From: Bradyrhizobium archetypum
GTDB lineage: Bacteria > Pseudomonadota > Alphaproteobacteria > Rhizobiales > Xanthobacteraceae
Assembly: GCF_013114835.1 (NCBI RefSeq)
Contig: NZ_JAAVLW010000001.1
Span: 558,001-622,000, forward strand
Direction of reading: 5' to 3'
DNA length: 64,000 bases
A model generated the notes under the pieces. It saw only the letters and a program-made list of their open reading frames with translations, made no database searches and was not told the DNA's origin. Position numbers and translations under genes: made by a program. Of this stretch, positions 17,591 through 26,459 are shown piece after piece (the stretch's first letter is position 1; each line of letters starts with the position of its first letter).

Positions 17591-17695
17591 CTGTCATCAT
17601 CCGCGAAGGCGGATGATCCAGTACGCCGCGCTTTCTCGATCCAATCTCAGTGCCTCGGTGTACTGGATGCCCCGCCTTCGCGGGGGCATGACGCC
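17591..17695. repeat. bradyrhizobial repeat (CCGCGAAGGCGGATGATCCAGTA type)
   Basis: Arms TCATCCGCGAAGGCGGATGA (17597-17616) and GCCCCGCCTTCGCGGGGGC (17669-17687) are hairpins joined by a spacer with CCAGTACGCCG and GTGTACTGG as inverted partners. Related copies are at 26460-26562 and 56430-56580. It lies between the convergent hydratase and dehydratase genes and may end transcription from both sides. Confidence 0.75.
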
Positions 17696-17700
17696 ACAGG

Positions 17701-19407
17701 CTAATCCTTCCCCTGCCCGCGCATGAAATCGAAGTCGCAGCCTTCATCGGCCTGCAGAATGGTTTCGTTGAACAAATGCGCGTAGCCGCGCCTGGCCCAA
17801 TCGGGCGTCGCGGCCGGCGCAAGCGCCGCTCGGCGCTTCTGGAGCTCCGCCTCGTCGATCAGTAGGTCGATGCTACGGTTTGCGACGTCGAGACGGATCA
17901 TGTCGCCGTTCTTCACCAGCGCCAGCGGCCCGCCCACGGCGGACTCCGGCGTGATGTGCAGCACGATGGTGCCGAATGCCGTTCCGCTCATCCGCGCGTC
18001 CGATATCCGCACCATGTCCTTGGTGCCACCGCGCGCGAGTTTCTTCGGGATCGGCAGGTAGCCAGCCTCCGGCATGCCCGGCGCGCCCTTGGGGCCGGCG
18101 TTGCGCAGCACCAGCACGTCGTCGGCATTGACGTCGAGATCGGGATCGTCGACGCGCAGCGTCATGTCCTCGACGGATTCGAACACCACTGCGCGGCCGG
18201 TATGCTGCAGCAGTTTTGGGCTCGCCGCCGATTGCTTGATGACGGCCCCGCGCGGCGCGAGATTGCCGTGCAGCACCGCCATTGCGCCTTCCGCCTTGAT
18301 CGGATTGTCGCGCGGACGGATGGCATCCTGTCCCGGCACGTCCTCCGCGGCGGCGACGATCTCGCGAAGGGTCTGTCCCGTGATGGTTTTTGCGTCGAGA
18401 TCGATGAGATCGCCGAGTTGCGCCATCAGCTTCGGCACGCCGCCGGCATGATGGAAATGCTCCATGTAATGCTCGCCCGACGGCTTCAGATCAACCAGCA
18501 CCGGCACCTCGCGGCCGAGCTTGTCGAACGTCGCGAGGTCGATCTTGTGCGGCGAACGATGGGCGATCGCGGTGAGATGGATGAGGCCGTTGGTCGATCC
18601 GCCGATCGCCTGCATCACGACCTGCGCGTTGCGGAATGCCGCCGGGGTCAGGATTTCGCTCGGCTTCGGTCCTTTGGCTTTCGCCATGGCAGCCGCGACC
18701 CTGCCGCTCGCTTCCGCCGAGCGAAATCGCTCGGCATGCGGCGCCGGGATCGTCGCGCTCATCGGCAGCGACAGCCCGAGGGCCTCGGTGATGCACGCCA
18801 TCGTGCTCGCGGTGCCCATCACCATGCAGGTGCCGACCGAGGGCGCGAGCCGGCCGTTGACGGCTTCGATCTCATCGTCATCGATTTCGCCGGCGCGATA
18901 TTTCGCCCACAGACGCCGGCAATCGGTGCAGGCACCTAACACTTCACCCTTGTGATGTCCGACCACCATCGGCCCTACCGGAATGACGACGGTCGGCAGG
19001 TCGGCAGAGACCGCGGCCATGATCTGCGCCGGCAAAGTCTTGTCGCAACCGCCGATCACGACAACGGCGTCCATCGGCTGCGCGCGGATCATCTCCTCAG
19101 TATCCATCGCCATCAGATTGCGCAGGTACATCGAGGTCGGATGGGCGAAGCTCTCGGCGATCGAAATGGTCGGGAACACCATCGGCATCGCGCCTGACAG
19201 CATCACGCCGCGCTTCACCGCTTCGATGATCTGCGGAACGTTGCCGTGACAGGGATTGTAGTCGCTATAGGTATTGGTGATGCCGACGATCGGCCGGTTC
19301 AGCGCATCGTCGGAATAGCCCATCGCCTTGATGAAGGCCTTGCGCAGGAACAGCGAGAAGCCAGCGTCGCCATAGCTCGTCAGTCCCTTGCGAAGTCCGT
19401 CAGCCAT
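17701..19407 (-). CDS. IlvD/Edd family dehydratase (sugar-acid dehydratase type)
   Basis: Iron-sulfur dehydratase removing water from a polyhydroxy acid to give a 2-keto-3-deoxy acid. From the ATG at 19407 it has 568 residues. The cluster-binding cysteines are visible in YNPCHGN, IGGCDKTLPAQ and LGACTDCRRLW, and the C-terminal ISDARMSGTAFG is the family signature. The YGDAGFSLFLRKAF opening and GACTDCRR are more like aldonate dehydratases (arabinonate, xylonate, galactonate) than biosynthetic IlvD. It sits next to a uronate-dehydrogenase-like gene and a lactonase, which supports sugar-acid catabolism. Confidence 0.88.
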   Translation of the reverse strand: MADGLRKGLTSYGDAGFSLFLRKAFIKAMGYSDDALNRPIVGITNTYSDYNPCHGNVPQIIEAVKRGVMLSGAMPMVFPTISIAESFAHPTSMYLRNLMAMDTEEMIRAQPMDAVVVIGGCDKTLPAQIMAAVSADLPTVVIPVGPMVVGHHKGEVLGACTDCRRLWAKYRAGEIDDDEIEAVNGRLAPSVGTCMVMGTASTMACITEALGLSLPMSATIPAPHAERFRSAEASGRVAAAMAKAKGPKPSEILTPAAFRNAQVVMQAIGGSTNGLIHLTAIAHRSPHKIDLATFDKLGREVPVLVDLKPSGEHYMEHFHHAGGVPKLMAQLGDLIDLDAKTITGQTLREIVAAAEDVPGQDAIRPRDNPIKAEGAMAVLHGNLAPRGAVIKQSAASPKLLQHTGRAVVFESVEDMTLRVDDPDLDVNADDVLVLRNAGPKGAPGMPEAGYLPIPKKLARGGTKDMVRISDARMSGTAFGTIVLHITPESAVGGPLALVKNGDMIRLDVANRSIDLLIDEAELQKRRAALAPAATPDWARRGYAHLFNETILQADEGCDFDFMRGQGKD

Positions 19408-19532
19408 CTTCTTGTTCCCGTCTTCGAGGCGTCGGCGCTCCCGGGCATCCTGATCAGGCCTGGGCACGATATGATCGTCAGTATGGTTTCCGGGCCGGCG
19501 CCGCAAGGGCGCACGGCGCGCAATTCGATATC

Positions 19533-20351
19533 TCACTTCCAGTCGATGATCCGGTCCTTGTCGCCGTCGAACTCCATGCTGCAGAACGTGCCGCCCTGGA
19601 AGTAATCGCCGACCGGATCCGGCTTCAGCTTGGCCTGCTCGGCCATGGCGTGTTCGCGGAAATCCTCTGCCCGGCCGGTCGGCCGATAGCCGAGCTCATA
19701 AGCGCGGTGATTGTCCCACCAGGCGCGCTCGTTATAGGACGCGCCGTAGAAGATTTCGAAGTGGATGGCAGGATGCTCGAGGCCGATGCGGCAGAGCTGC
19801 ACGAGATCCTCCGGCTTCAGCCAGATCGACAACCTGCGGTGATCCAGCGGCATCTCGCCGAAATTGCCGATCCTGATACAGGTGACGCCGAGTCCGTGCT
19901 TGTCGGCATAGAGCGCCCCGACCGCCTCGCCGAACACCTTGCTGACGCCGTAGCGGCTGTCCGGGCGCGCGGTGACGTCGGTGCCGATCCGGTGATGACG
20001 CGGGTAGAAGCCGACCGCGTGGTTCGACGAGGCGAAGACCACCCGCTTGACACCCTTTTTCCGTGCGGCCTCGAACAGGTTGTAGCCGCCGATGATGTTG
20101 GATTGCAGGATCGAATCCCATGGGCCTTCGACGGAGTAGCCGCCGAAATGCAGGATGCCGTCGATGCCTTCGCAGATTGCCTCGACCTGGGTGAGATCGG
20201 CGAGATCGGCGGCCTTGAACTTCTCGTCCTTGCCAAGATCGGCCGGCGCCTTCAGGTCGCTCAGCAGCAGATCCGGATAGATCGGCGGCAGCAGCTTGCG
20301 CAAGGATGTGCCGATCCCGCCGGCGGCGCCGGTCATCAATATACGTGGCAT
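19533..20351 (-). CDS. NAD-dependent epimerase/dehydratase, uronate dehydrogenase-like
   Basis: Extended short-chain dehydrogenase of 272 residues. The Rossmann motif is TGAAGGIG. DGILHFGGYSVEGPWDSILQ, FASSNHAVGFYP and the YGVSK catalytic Tyr-x-x-x-Lys match the layout I recall for Agrobacterium-type uronate dehydrogenase, as do the ending GASYNERAWWDN and FQGGTF. Such enzymes oxidise a hexuronate to an aldarolactone, the kind of substrate opened by the lactonase encoded divergently at 20445. Start ATG 20351 fixed by the Rossmann strand. Substrate (galacturonate, glucuronate or another aldose) is inferred. Confidence 0.85.
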   Translation of the reverse strand: MPRILMTGAAGGIGTSLRKLLPPIYPDLLLSDLKAPADLGKDEKFKAADLADLTQVEAICEGIDGILHFGGYSVEGPWDSILQSNIIGGYNLFEAARKKGVKRVVFASSNHAVGFYPRHHRIGTDVTARPDSRYGVSKVFGEAVGALYADKHGLGVTCIRIGNFGEMPLDHRRLSIWLKPEDLVQLCRIGLEHPAIHFEIFYGASYNERAWWDNHRAYELGYRPTGRAEDFREHAMAEQAKLKPDPVGDYFQGGTFCSMEFDGDKDRIIDWK

Positions 20352-20383
20352 TTCGTTCCTCTTATCTCGCAACCGATTTGCGG

Positions 20384-20400
20384 TCATTAGCAGGTAATGA
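20384..20400. promoter_or_regulatory. inverted repeat in divergent promoter region, candidate operator
   Basis: TCATTA-GCAGG-TAATGA is a perfect 6+5+6 inverted repeat in the 93-bp gap between the divergent dehydrogenase and lactonase genes, the expected place for a shared operator. No regulator gene is adjacent, so the protein that would bind it is unknown. Confidence 0.45.
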
Positions 20401-20444
20401 TAGCTAACCCAAACGCAGAGGGAACGCACCAACGAGAACAGCAA

Positions 20445-21413
20445 ATGTCCGATGCAGCATCGCATTCAGCCGACTGGCGCCCGGCTACCTATTATCCCGA
20501 TCCGGCGATCCACGCCCTCGATCCACGCTTCGAGAAGTATTGGCTCAAGCTGTCGGCGGTGGAGCGGCTGACCACCGGCCTGCGCTGGGCGGAGGGGCCG
20601 GTGTGGTTCGGCGATGGGCGGTATCTGCTCTGCAGTGACATTCCGAACCAGCGCATCATCAAGTGGGAGGAGGAGACCGGCGCGGTCAGCATCTTCCGCA
20701 AGCCGTCCAACTTCGCCAACGGCAACACCCGCGACCGCCAGGGACGCCTTGTCACCTGCGAGCACGGCGGCCGTCGCGTGACGCGCACCGAATATGACGG
20801 GTCGATCACGGTGCTGATCGATTCCTTCGACGGCAAGCGGCTGAACTCGCCGAACGATGTCGTCGTGAAGTCCGACGGCTCGATCTGGTTCACCGACCCG
20901 GTGTTCGGCCTGCTTGGCAATTACGAGGGCTACAAGGCCGAGCCCGAGATCGACGCTAATGTCTACCGCATCGACGGGCAGACCGGCAAAGCCACGATCG
21001 TTGCCGAAGGCGTGCTGGGGCCGAATGGCCTCGCTTTCTCGCCGGATGAAAAAATCCTCTATATCATCGAGTCCCGCGGCGTGCCCAACCGCAAGATTCT
21101 CGCCTATGACGTTTCGCCTTCCGGCGACAAGCTTTCCGACAAGCGCGTGTTTGTCGATGCCGGACCGGGCACGCCGGACGGGTTTCGAATAGACATCGAC
21201 GGCAATCTCTGGTGCGGCTGGGGCATGGGCGATCCGGAACTCGACGGCGTCGTGGTGTTCGCCCCTGATGGCGTCATGATCGGCCGCATCGCGCTACCAG
21301 AGCGCTGCGCCAATCTCTGCTTCGGCGGATTGAAGCGCAACCGCCTGTTCATGGCCGCGAGCCAGTCGATCTACGCGCTCTATGTGAATACGCAGGGCGC
21401 GCCGGGGGGATAG
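20445..21413 (+). CDS. SMP-30/gluconolactonase/LRE family sugar lactonase
   Basis: Six-bladed propeller lactonase of 322 residues. Key segments: WAEGPVWFGDGRYLLCSDIP (metal-binding Glu in AEGP), RLNSPNDVVVKSDGSIWFTDP (Asn in SPND), GPNGLAFSPDEKILYIIES (catalytic-region Asn), and GTPDGFRIDIDGNLWCG (Asp of the active site in PDG). It would hydrolyse the lactone made by the divergently encoded uronate-dehydrogenase-like enzyme. The ATG at 20445 is chosen; an earlier in-frame ATG at 20397 lies inside the putative operator region. Confidence 0.92.
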   Translation: MSDAASHSADWRPATYYPDPAIHALDPRFEKYWLKLSAVERLTTGLRWAEGPVWFGDGRYLLCSDIPNQRIIKWEEETGAVSIFRKPSNFANGNTRDRQGRLVTCEHGGRRVTRTEYDGSITVLIDSFDGKRLNSPNDVVVKSDGSIWFTDPVFGLLGNYEGYKAEPEIDANVYRIDGQTGKATIVAEGVLGPNGLAFSPDEKILYIIESRGVPNRKILAYDVSPSGDKLSDKRVFVDAGPGTPDGFRIDIDGNLWCGWGMGDPELDGVVVFAPDGVMIGRIALPERCANLCFGGLKRNRLFMAASQSIYALYVNTQGAPGG

Positions 21414-21432
21414 GTTTCCGCGCGCACCCGCT

Positions 21433-21546
21433 GTCGTCCCGGAGTTGTTGGAGCAGGCTGGAGCACCAGGCTTTGCAAAACGACTTCCTGTGGTTATGGG
21501 TCCCGGATCGGCGCTCGCTAGCGCTCGCTTGTCCGGGACGACAGGA
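21433..21546. repeat. palindromic intergenic repeat (GTCGTCCCGG type)
   Basis: GTCGTCCCGGAG (about 21433) and the inverted CGGGACGACAGG (about 21535-21546) frame an internal palindrome CGCTCGCTAGCGCTCGC at about 21514-21530 (overlapping GGTCCCGGATCGGCGC). It follows the lactonase gene on the plus strand and probably acts as its transcript end or 3' structure. Confidence 0.55.
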
Positions 21547-21564
21547 TGTCAGAGACTCGCCTAC

Positions 21565-21698
21565 TCAACCCTTCTTCTCCTGCGCGTCGACGGCCTGGTT
21601 GACAAGCGCGTCTTCGAACACCTTTTCCAGCGTTGCTGCATACTCATTGAATCAGCCAGCGGCAACAGCGCGACAAGCGCAACGGCAATTTTCTTCAT
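21565..21698 (-). pseudogene. remnant of a small secreted protein gene (frameshifted)
   Basis: On the minus strand a good Shine-Dalgarno (GGAGGATGCCC) precedes ATG 21698 and a signal-peptide-like start, MKKIAVALVALLPLADS. After a frame change the other frame gives EYAATLEKVFEDALVNQAVD followed by AQEKKG and a stop at 21565. The second part is well-formed protein-like sequence. The whole looks like the start and end of a larger exported protein joined by a deletion. No family is recognised. It sits between the lactonase and the aldehyde dehydrogenase terminator. Confidence 0.4.
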
Positions 21699-21783
21699 GG
21701 GCATCCTCCGCATTTTCTTATTTGCGTCGCAGCCGTGTCAGCCGCACGTTGACGCTGGCTTCAGCCAGCCGACGATTCTGGTC

Positions 21784-21815
21784 AAAAAATGCCGGCCGCG
21801 GTTCCGCGGCCGGCA
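21784..21815 (-). terminator. rho-independent terminator of the aldehyde dehydrogenase gene
   Basis: Read on the minus strand, about 30 bp after the dehydrogenase stop, a 10-bp GC-only stem (GCCGGCCGCG / CGCGGCCGGC, 21791-21814, loop of 4) is followed directly by ATTTTTT (21790-21784). This is a textbook intrinsic terminator. Confidence 0.85.
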
Positions 21816-21846
21816 CCTTTCACGAGCGGCGCGAGCGCCGCATCGA

Positions 21847-23277
21847 TTACGCTGCGTTGTAGCCGGCGACCGCCTTCACCTCGAGATATTCCTCAAGGCC
21901 GTACTTGCCCCATTCGCGGCCGTTGCCGGACTGCTTGTAGCCACCGAACGGCGCAGTGCGGTCGTTCGGCACGCCCTGCAGATTGACGTTGCCGGCGCGA
22001 ATTTGCCGAGCGACGCGCCGCGCGCTTTCCACCGTATCGCCCGTGACGTAACCGGCGAGACCATAGGGCGTGTCGTTGGCGATCCTGACCGCATCGGCTT
22101 CATCCTTGGCGCCGATGATGGTCAGCACCGGTCCGAAGATTTCTTCGCGCGCGATCGTCATGTCGTTGGTGACGTCGGCGAAGACGGTCGGGCGAACGTA
22201 GAAGCCCTTGTTGACGCCTTCGGGGAGGCCGGGACCGCCGGCGACGAGGGTCGCGCCTTCGTCGATGCCCTTCTTGATCAGCGCCTGGATCTTGTCCCAC
22301 TGGCCGCGGTTGACAACTGGGCCGATGGTGGTGCCTTCGGCCCGGGGATCGCCGGCCTTGGTCTTGTCGGCGACGCCCTTGGCGATGGCAGCGACTTCCT
22401 TCATCTTCGACAGCGGCACGATCATCCGCGACGGTGCGTTGCACGACTGTCCGGAGTTGTTGAACATATGCATGACGCCACCAGTGACGGCCTTGGTGAG
22501 GTCGGCGCCTTCGAGGATGACGTTCGGCGACTTGCCGCCGAGCTCCTGGCTGACGCGCTTCACCGTGGGCGCCGCGCGCTTGGCGACGTCGACGCCGGCG
22601 CGGGTCGAGCCGGTGAACGAGATCATGTCGATGTCGGGATGCTCGGCCATCGCGGCACCGACCTCGGGGCCGAGGCCGTTGATCAGGTTGAACACGCCCT
22701 TCGGCACGCCCGCTTCATGCAGGATTTCGGCGAAGATCAACGCCGAGGTCGGGGTGAATTCCGAGGGCTTGAGGATCATCGTGCAGCCGGCGGCGAGCGC
22801 GGGCGCGACCTTGCAGGCGATCTGATTGAGCGGCCAATTCCACGGCGTGATCATGCCGACGACGCCGACCGGTTCGCGCACGACGACGGCCGAGGGAAGC
22901 GTCTCCTCGAAATGATAGTTCTTCAGCACCTCAAGCGTGGAGGCGATGTGGCCGAGGCCGGCGCCGGCCTGCAGCCGCTCGGCCATCGGCAACGGTGCGC
23001 CCATCTCGTCCGACACGGCCGCACCGATCTCCTTCATGCGGCCTTTGTAGATTTCAATAATCTTTTCCAGCAGCGCGATGCGCTCTTCCCGGCTGGTCTG
23101 CGAGTAAGTCACGAAGGCGCGCTTGGCGGCGGCAACGGCCTTGTCGAGGTCGGCCTTCGAGCCGAGCGCAACTTCATACATCGCTTCTTCGGTCGCCGGA
23201 TTGACGACAGGCGTGGACTTCTTGACGACGGGATCAACCCAGGCGCCATCGATGTAGAATTGCATGCGATTGACCAT
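21847..23277 (-). CDS. NAD(P)-dependent aldehyde dehydrogenase
   Basis: Oxidises an aldehyde to its acid. 476 residues with the family motifs MITPWNWPLNQIACKVAPAL, SFTGSTRAG, SQELGGKSPNVIL (general-base Glu), NNSGQSCNAPSRM (nucleophile Cys in QSCNA) and EEIFGPVLTI. The ATG at 23277 gives the usual length; the open frame upstream of it is an antisense shadow of other sequence. Close to the sugar-acid genes, so a terminal semialdehyde (for example 2-oxoglutarate semialdehyde) is possible, but the motifs do not tell. Ends at a strong terminator and is monocistronic. Confidence 0.92.
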   Translation of the reverse strand: MVNRMQFYIDGAWVDPVVKKSTPVVNPATEEAMYEVALGSKADLDKAVAAAKRAFVTYSQTSREERIALLEKIIEIYKGRMKEIGAAVSDEMGAPLPMAERLQAGAGLGHIASTLEVLKNYHFEETLPSAVVVREPVGVVGMITPWNWPLNQIACKVAPALAAGCTMILKPSEFTPTSALIFAEILHEAGVPKGVFNLINGLGPEVGAAMAEHPDIDMISFTGSTRAGVDVAKRAAPTVKRVSQELGGKSPNVILEGADLTKAVTGGVMHMFNNSGQSCNAPSRMIVPLSKMKEVAAIAKGVADKTKAGDPRAEGTTIGPVVNRGQWDKIQALIKKGIDEGATLVAGGPGLPEGVNKGFYVRPTVFADVTNDMTIAREEIFGPVLTIIGAKDEADAVRIANDTPYGLAGYVTGDTVESARRVARQIRAGNVNLQGVPNDRTAPFGGYKQSGNGREWGKYGLEEYLEVKAVAGYNAA

Positions 23278-23468
23278 CGGAAACCTCTTTATCTCGAAGC
23301 AATGGAGGGCGGAACGGAAGCGTTCGGCAGGCATCCTTGCACGAAAGCCGGAGCAGTTGAACCCGCCATCTGCGGGCTGCCGCGATGCGGCAGGCGCTGG
23401 ATATAAGGACGGGGACGTTGGTGTAGCAAGGTGTACTCCTGTTACCGTCCCCTCCACGGGAGGGTAAA

Positions 23469-25835
23469 TCACACCGCCATCTTCCTGTGCCGCACCGGCG
23501 CGCCGACCGTCAGGCTTTCCGCGGCATCGATGATGGCGTTGGCGTCGATGCCGTAGTGGCGGTAGAGGTCGGCAATGGTGCCGGTCTGGCCGAACTGCTC
23601 GACGCCGAGCGCCTCGACGCGGTGGCCGCGGACGCTGCCGAGCCAGCCAAGCGCGGCAGGATGGCCGTCGATAACGGTCACGACGCCGCAGTCGCGGCCG
23701 AGCGGCGCCAACAACTTTTCGATATGGCTCAGATGCTGCACGCCCCGGCGGTCGCGCCGCAAATTCCGCGCGGCGGACCATCCGGCATGCAGCCGGTCGG
23801 CCGAGGTTATTGCCAGTAAACCGACATCGCGGTGGCTTTCGCCGATGAAGCCCACCGCCTCGATTGCCTCCGGCGCCACCGCCCCGGTATAGGCGATTAC
23901 GACGTCGCAATTCGGCCCCGGCTCGCGCAGCCAGTAGGCGCCCTCGGTGATGCTGCGCTGCAGCTCCGGCGTCATGATCCGCTGCGCCTGATCGACCGTG
24001 CGGGTCGAGAGCCGCAAATAGACCGAGCCGCCCTCGCCGCCTTCGCGCTGCATGTGATGAAAACCCCATCCCATGATCACGGCGAGTTCATCGACGAAGG
24101 CGGGTTCGAACGAGGCCAGCCCGTCCTGCGCCATCCCGATCAGGGGCGTTGCGATCGACTGGTGCGCGCCGCCTTCCGGCGCCAGCGTGATGCCGGACGG
24201 CGTCGCCGCCACCATGAAGCGCGCGTCCTGATAACAGGCATAGTTCAGCGCATCGAGGCCGCGCTCGATGAAGGGATCGTACAACGTGCCGACCGGCAGC
24301 AACCGCTCGCCATTGATCTGATGCGAGAGCCCCAGCGCCGAGAGCATGATGAAGAGGTTCATCTCGGCGATGCCGAGCTCGAAATGCTGGCCCTTCGGCG
24401 AGAATTCCCAGGTGTAGGCGGACGGGATCTTCTCCTGCCGGAACAGATCGTGGTTCTCCGCCTTCGCAAACAGCCCGCGGCGGTTCACCCACGCGCCGAG
24501 ATTGGTCGACACGGTGACATCCGGCGACGCGGTCACGATCCGCGCGGCTAGTTCCGTATCGCCGCGCGCCAGTTCATTGAGCACCAGTCCAAAGCCCTGC
24601 TGCGTCGACATCTGCGCCGCCGGCTTGAAGGCGAGCCGTTCGGGCACCTCGATGACAGGCGCGGTTAGCCGGCGGCGGCCTTCCTGGTTGAAGGGCGCTG
24701 CCGCCAAAAATGCTTCGAGCTCGGCCGGCGGCTGCGACAGACCTTCGAACTTGTCCCACTCATGGCCGGGGCGAATGTTCTGCGCCGCGCGCCACTTTTC
24801 CATCTGCGCCACCGTCATCAAGCCGGCGTGGTTGTCCTTGTGGCCCTGCATCGGCAGGCCGACGCCTTTGATGGTGTAGGCGATGAAGCAGACCGGCCGG
24901 TCGTGATCGATTGACTCGAAGGCCTCGATCATGCTGGCCATGTCGTGGCCACCGAGATTGGACATCAGCGCCAGCAATTCGTCATCGCTGCGCCGGTCGA
25001 TCAGTTGCGACACCTTCCCCTGGTCGCCAATGTCGTCCTGCAGATGCTTGCGGAAGGCCGCGCCGCCTTGAAAGCACAGCGCGGCATACATCTGGTTCGG
25101 ACAATTATCGATCCAGCGCCGCAACGCCTCGCCGCCGGGCTCGGCGAACGCTGCCTGCATCAGGCGGCCGTATTTCACGATCACGACCTCCCAGCCGAAA
25201 TTGCGAAACATCGTCTCGAACTTCGCCCACAGCCCTTCGCGCACGACGGCGTCCAGGCTCTGGCGGTTATAATCGACGACCCACCAGGTATTGCGCAGGG
25301 CGTGCTTCCAGCCCTCCAGCAACGCCTCGAAAATGTTGCCCTCGTCCATCTCGGCGTCGCCGACGAGTGCAATCATGCGCCCCTCGGACCGCTCCTTCAT
25401 CCAGCCATGCGCTGTGACGTAATCCTGCACCAGCGAGGAGAACAGCGTCTGCGCCACGCCGAGGCCGACGGAGCCGGTAGAGAAGTCGACGTCGTCGGCA
25501 TCCTTGGTGCGGGAGGGATAGGATTGCGCACCCTTGTAGCCGCGGAAATTCTCCAGCTTCTCGCGCGTCTGGTTTCCGAACAGATACTGGATGGCGTGAA
25601 ATACCGGGCTCGCATGCGGCTTTACCGCGACGCGATCCTGCGGACGCAGCACCGAGAAGTACAGCGCCGACATGATGTTGGCGAGCGAGGCGGACGAGGC
25701 CTGATGACCGCCGACCTTGAGCCCGTCCGTATTGGGCCTGACATGGTTGGCGTGATGGATCGTCCATGACGACAGCCACAACACCTTGCGCGCCAGCGCG
25801 GTCAGCATTTCCAGGCGTGCGGGCTCGATCGGCAT
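23469..25835 (-). CDS. transketolase-fold 2-oxoacid dehydrogenase E1-like protein (AceE/MdeB-like)
   Basis: 788-residue TPP enzyme. The thiamine motif is ALVGDAEMDEGNIFEALLEG with the closing Asn in VVDYNRQSLD, and the pyrimidine-domain glutamate is likely in FELGIAEMNLF. GHQASSASLANIMSALYF and HASPVFHAIQYLFG resemble homodimeric pyruvate dehydrogenase E1 rather than pentose-phosphate transketolase. The pseudomonad MdeB (2-oxobutyrate dehydrogenase E1), paired with the Lrp-type MdeR, is the closest described arrangement I know; here too an Lrp/AsnC gene is divergent. No E2/E3 or methionine-gamma-lyase gene lies nearby. The ATG at 25835 is used; upstream in-frame codons are not protein-like. 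Confidence 0.85.
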   Translation of the reverse strand: MPIEPARLEMLTALARKVLWLSSWTIHHANHVRPNTDGLKVGGHQASSASLANIMSALYFSVLRPQDRVAVKPHASPVFHAIQYLFGNQTREKLENFRGYKGAQSYPSRTKDADDVDFSTGSVGLGVAQTLFSSLVQDYVTAHGWMKERSEGRMIALVGDAEMDEGNIFEALLEGWKHALRNTWWVVDYNRQSLDAVVREGLWAKFETMFRNFGWEVVIVKYGRLMQAAFAEPGGEALRRWIDNCPNQMYAALCFQGGAAFRKHLQDDIGDQGKVSQLIDRRSDDELLALMSNLGGHDMASMIEAFESIDHDRPVCFIAYTIKGVGLPMQGHKDNHAGLMTVAQMEKWRAAQNIRPGHEWDKFEGLSQPPAELEAFLAAAPFNQEGRRRLTAPVIEVPERLAFKPAAQMSTQQGFGLVLNELARGDTELAARIVTASPDVTVSTNLGAWVNRRGLFAKAENHDLFRQEKIPSAYTWEFSPKGQHFELGIAEMNLFIMLSALGLSHQINGERLLPVGTLYDPFIERGLDALNYACYQDARFMVAATPSGITLAPEGGAHQSIATPLIGMAQDGLASFEPAFVDELAVIMGWGFHHMQREGGEGGSVYLRLSTRTVDQAQRIMTPELQRSITEGAYWLREPGPNCDVVIAYTGAVAPEAIEAVGFIGESHRDVGLLAITSADRLHAGWSAARNLRRDRRGVQHLSHIEKLLAPLGRDCGVVTVIDGHPAALGWLGSVRGHRVEALGVEQFGQTGTIADLYRHYGIDANAIIDAAESLTVGAPVRHRKMAV

Positions 25836-25972
25836 GGCCGTGCTCCGGAGGCATTGATTATGCGCCGATTTTAGCGGGCGGCGAGCTACCAAAATTCTCA
25901 ATTTCCTGCGACATACCGCGCAATATTGGGATAATTTACTATCGTTAGCCTCCAAACCATGAGTTCATCCTA

Positions 25973-26434
25973 ATGCCCGCTCTCGACGCCATTGACCGCA
26001 AGATCCTCAGCCTGCTGCAATCCGACAGCCGCATGACCATGCAGGAGCTTGCCGACAGGGTCGGCCTGTCCGTGTCGCCGTGCCATCGCCGGGTCAAGCT
26101 TCTGGAAGAGCGCGGCGTGATCACGCGCTACATCGCAACCGTCGACCAGAAGTCGCTCGGCCTGCATGTCAGCGTTTTCATCTCGATCAAGCTGGCGCGG
26201 CAGAAGGAGGAGGACCTCAACCGGTTTGCGAAAGCGATCTCGAAATGGGACGAGGTGCTGGAGTGCTATCTGATGACCGGCAACCGCGACTATCTCCTCC
26301 GCGTAGTCGCGGCTGATCTGTCCTCCTACGAAGCGTTCCTGAAGAACAAGCTGACCCGGCTCGACGGCATCGCCTCGATCGAGTCGAGCTTTGCGCTGAG
26401 CCAGGTGAAGTATTCGATCGCGCTGCCGGTGTGA
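25973..26434 (+). CDS. Lrp/AsnC family transcriptional regulator
   Basis: Feast/famine-type regulator of 153 residues. N-terminal winged helix-turn-helix: LDAIDRKILSLLQSDSRMTM, then LADRVGLSVSPCHRRVKLLE. The C-terminal RAM domain contains VSVFISIKLA and LMTGNRDYLLRVVAADL, the usual amino-acid effector site. Divergent from the AceE-like gene with a 137-bp AT-richer gap, so it very likely controls that gene in response to an amino or keto acid. Confidence 0.93.
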   Translation: MPALDAIDRKILSLLQSDSRMTMQELADRVGLSVSPCHRRVKLLEERGVITRYIATVDQKSLGLHVSVFISIKLARQKEEDLNRFAKAISKWDEVLECYLMTGNRDYLLRVVAADLSSYEAFLKNKLTRLDGIASIESSFALSQVKYSIALPV

Positions 26435-26459
26435 TGTGGAGGTAGCGCCACAACCTCGA

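Noticed and set aside
17591..17695. repeat that might be a CRISPR array or ncRNA
   Set aside because: Only one pair of inverted arms, no regularly spaced direct repeats; it matches two other copies in the window and is best seen as an interspersed palindromic element.
21445..23406. 653-codon open frame on the plus strand
   Set aside because: Antisense to the aldehyde dehydrogenase gene, whose catalytic motifs and terminator are clear; the plus-strand translation has no recognisable domain.
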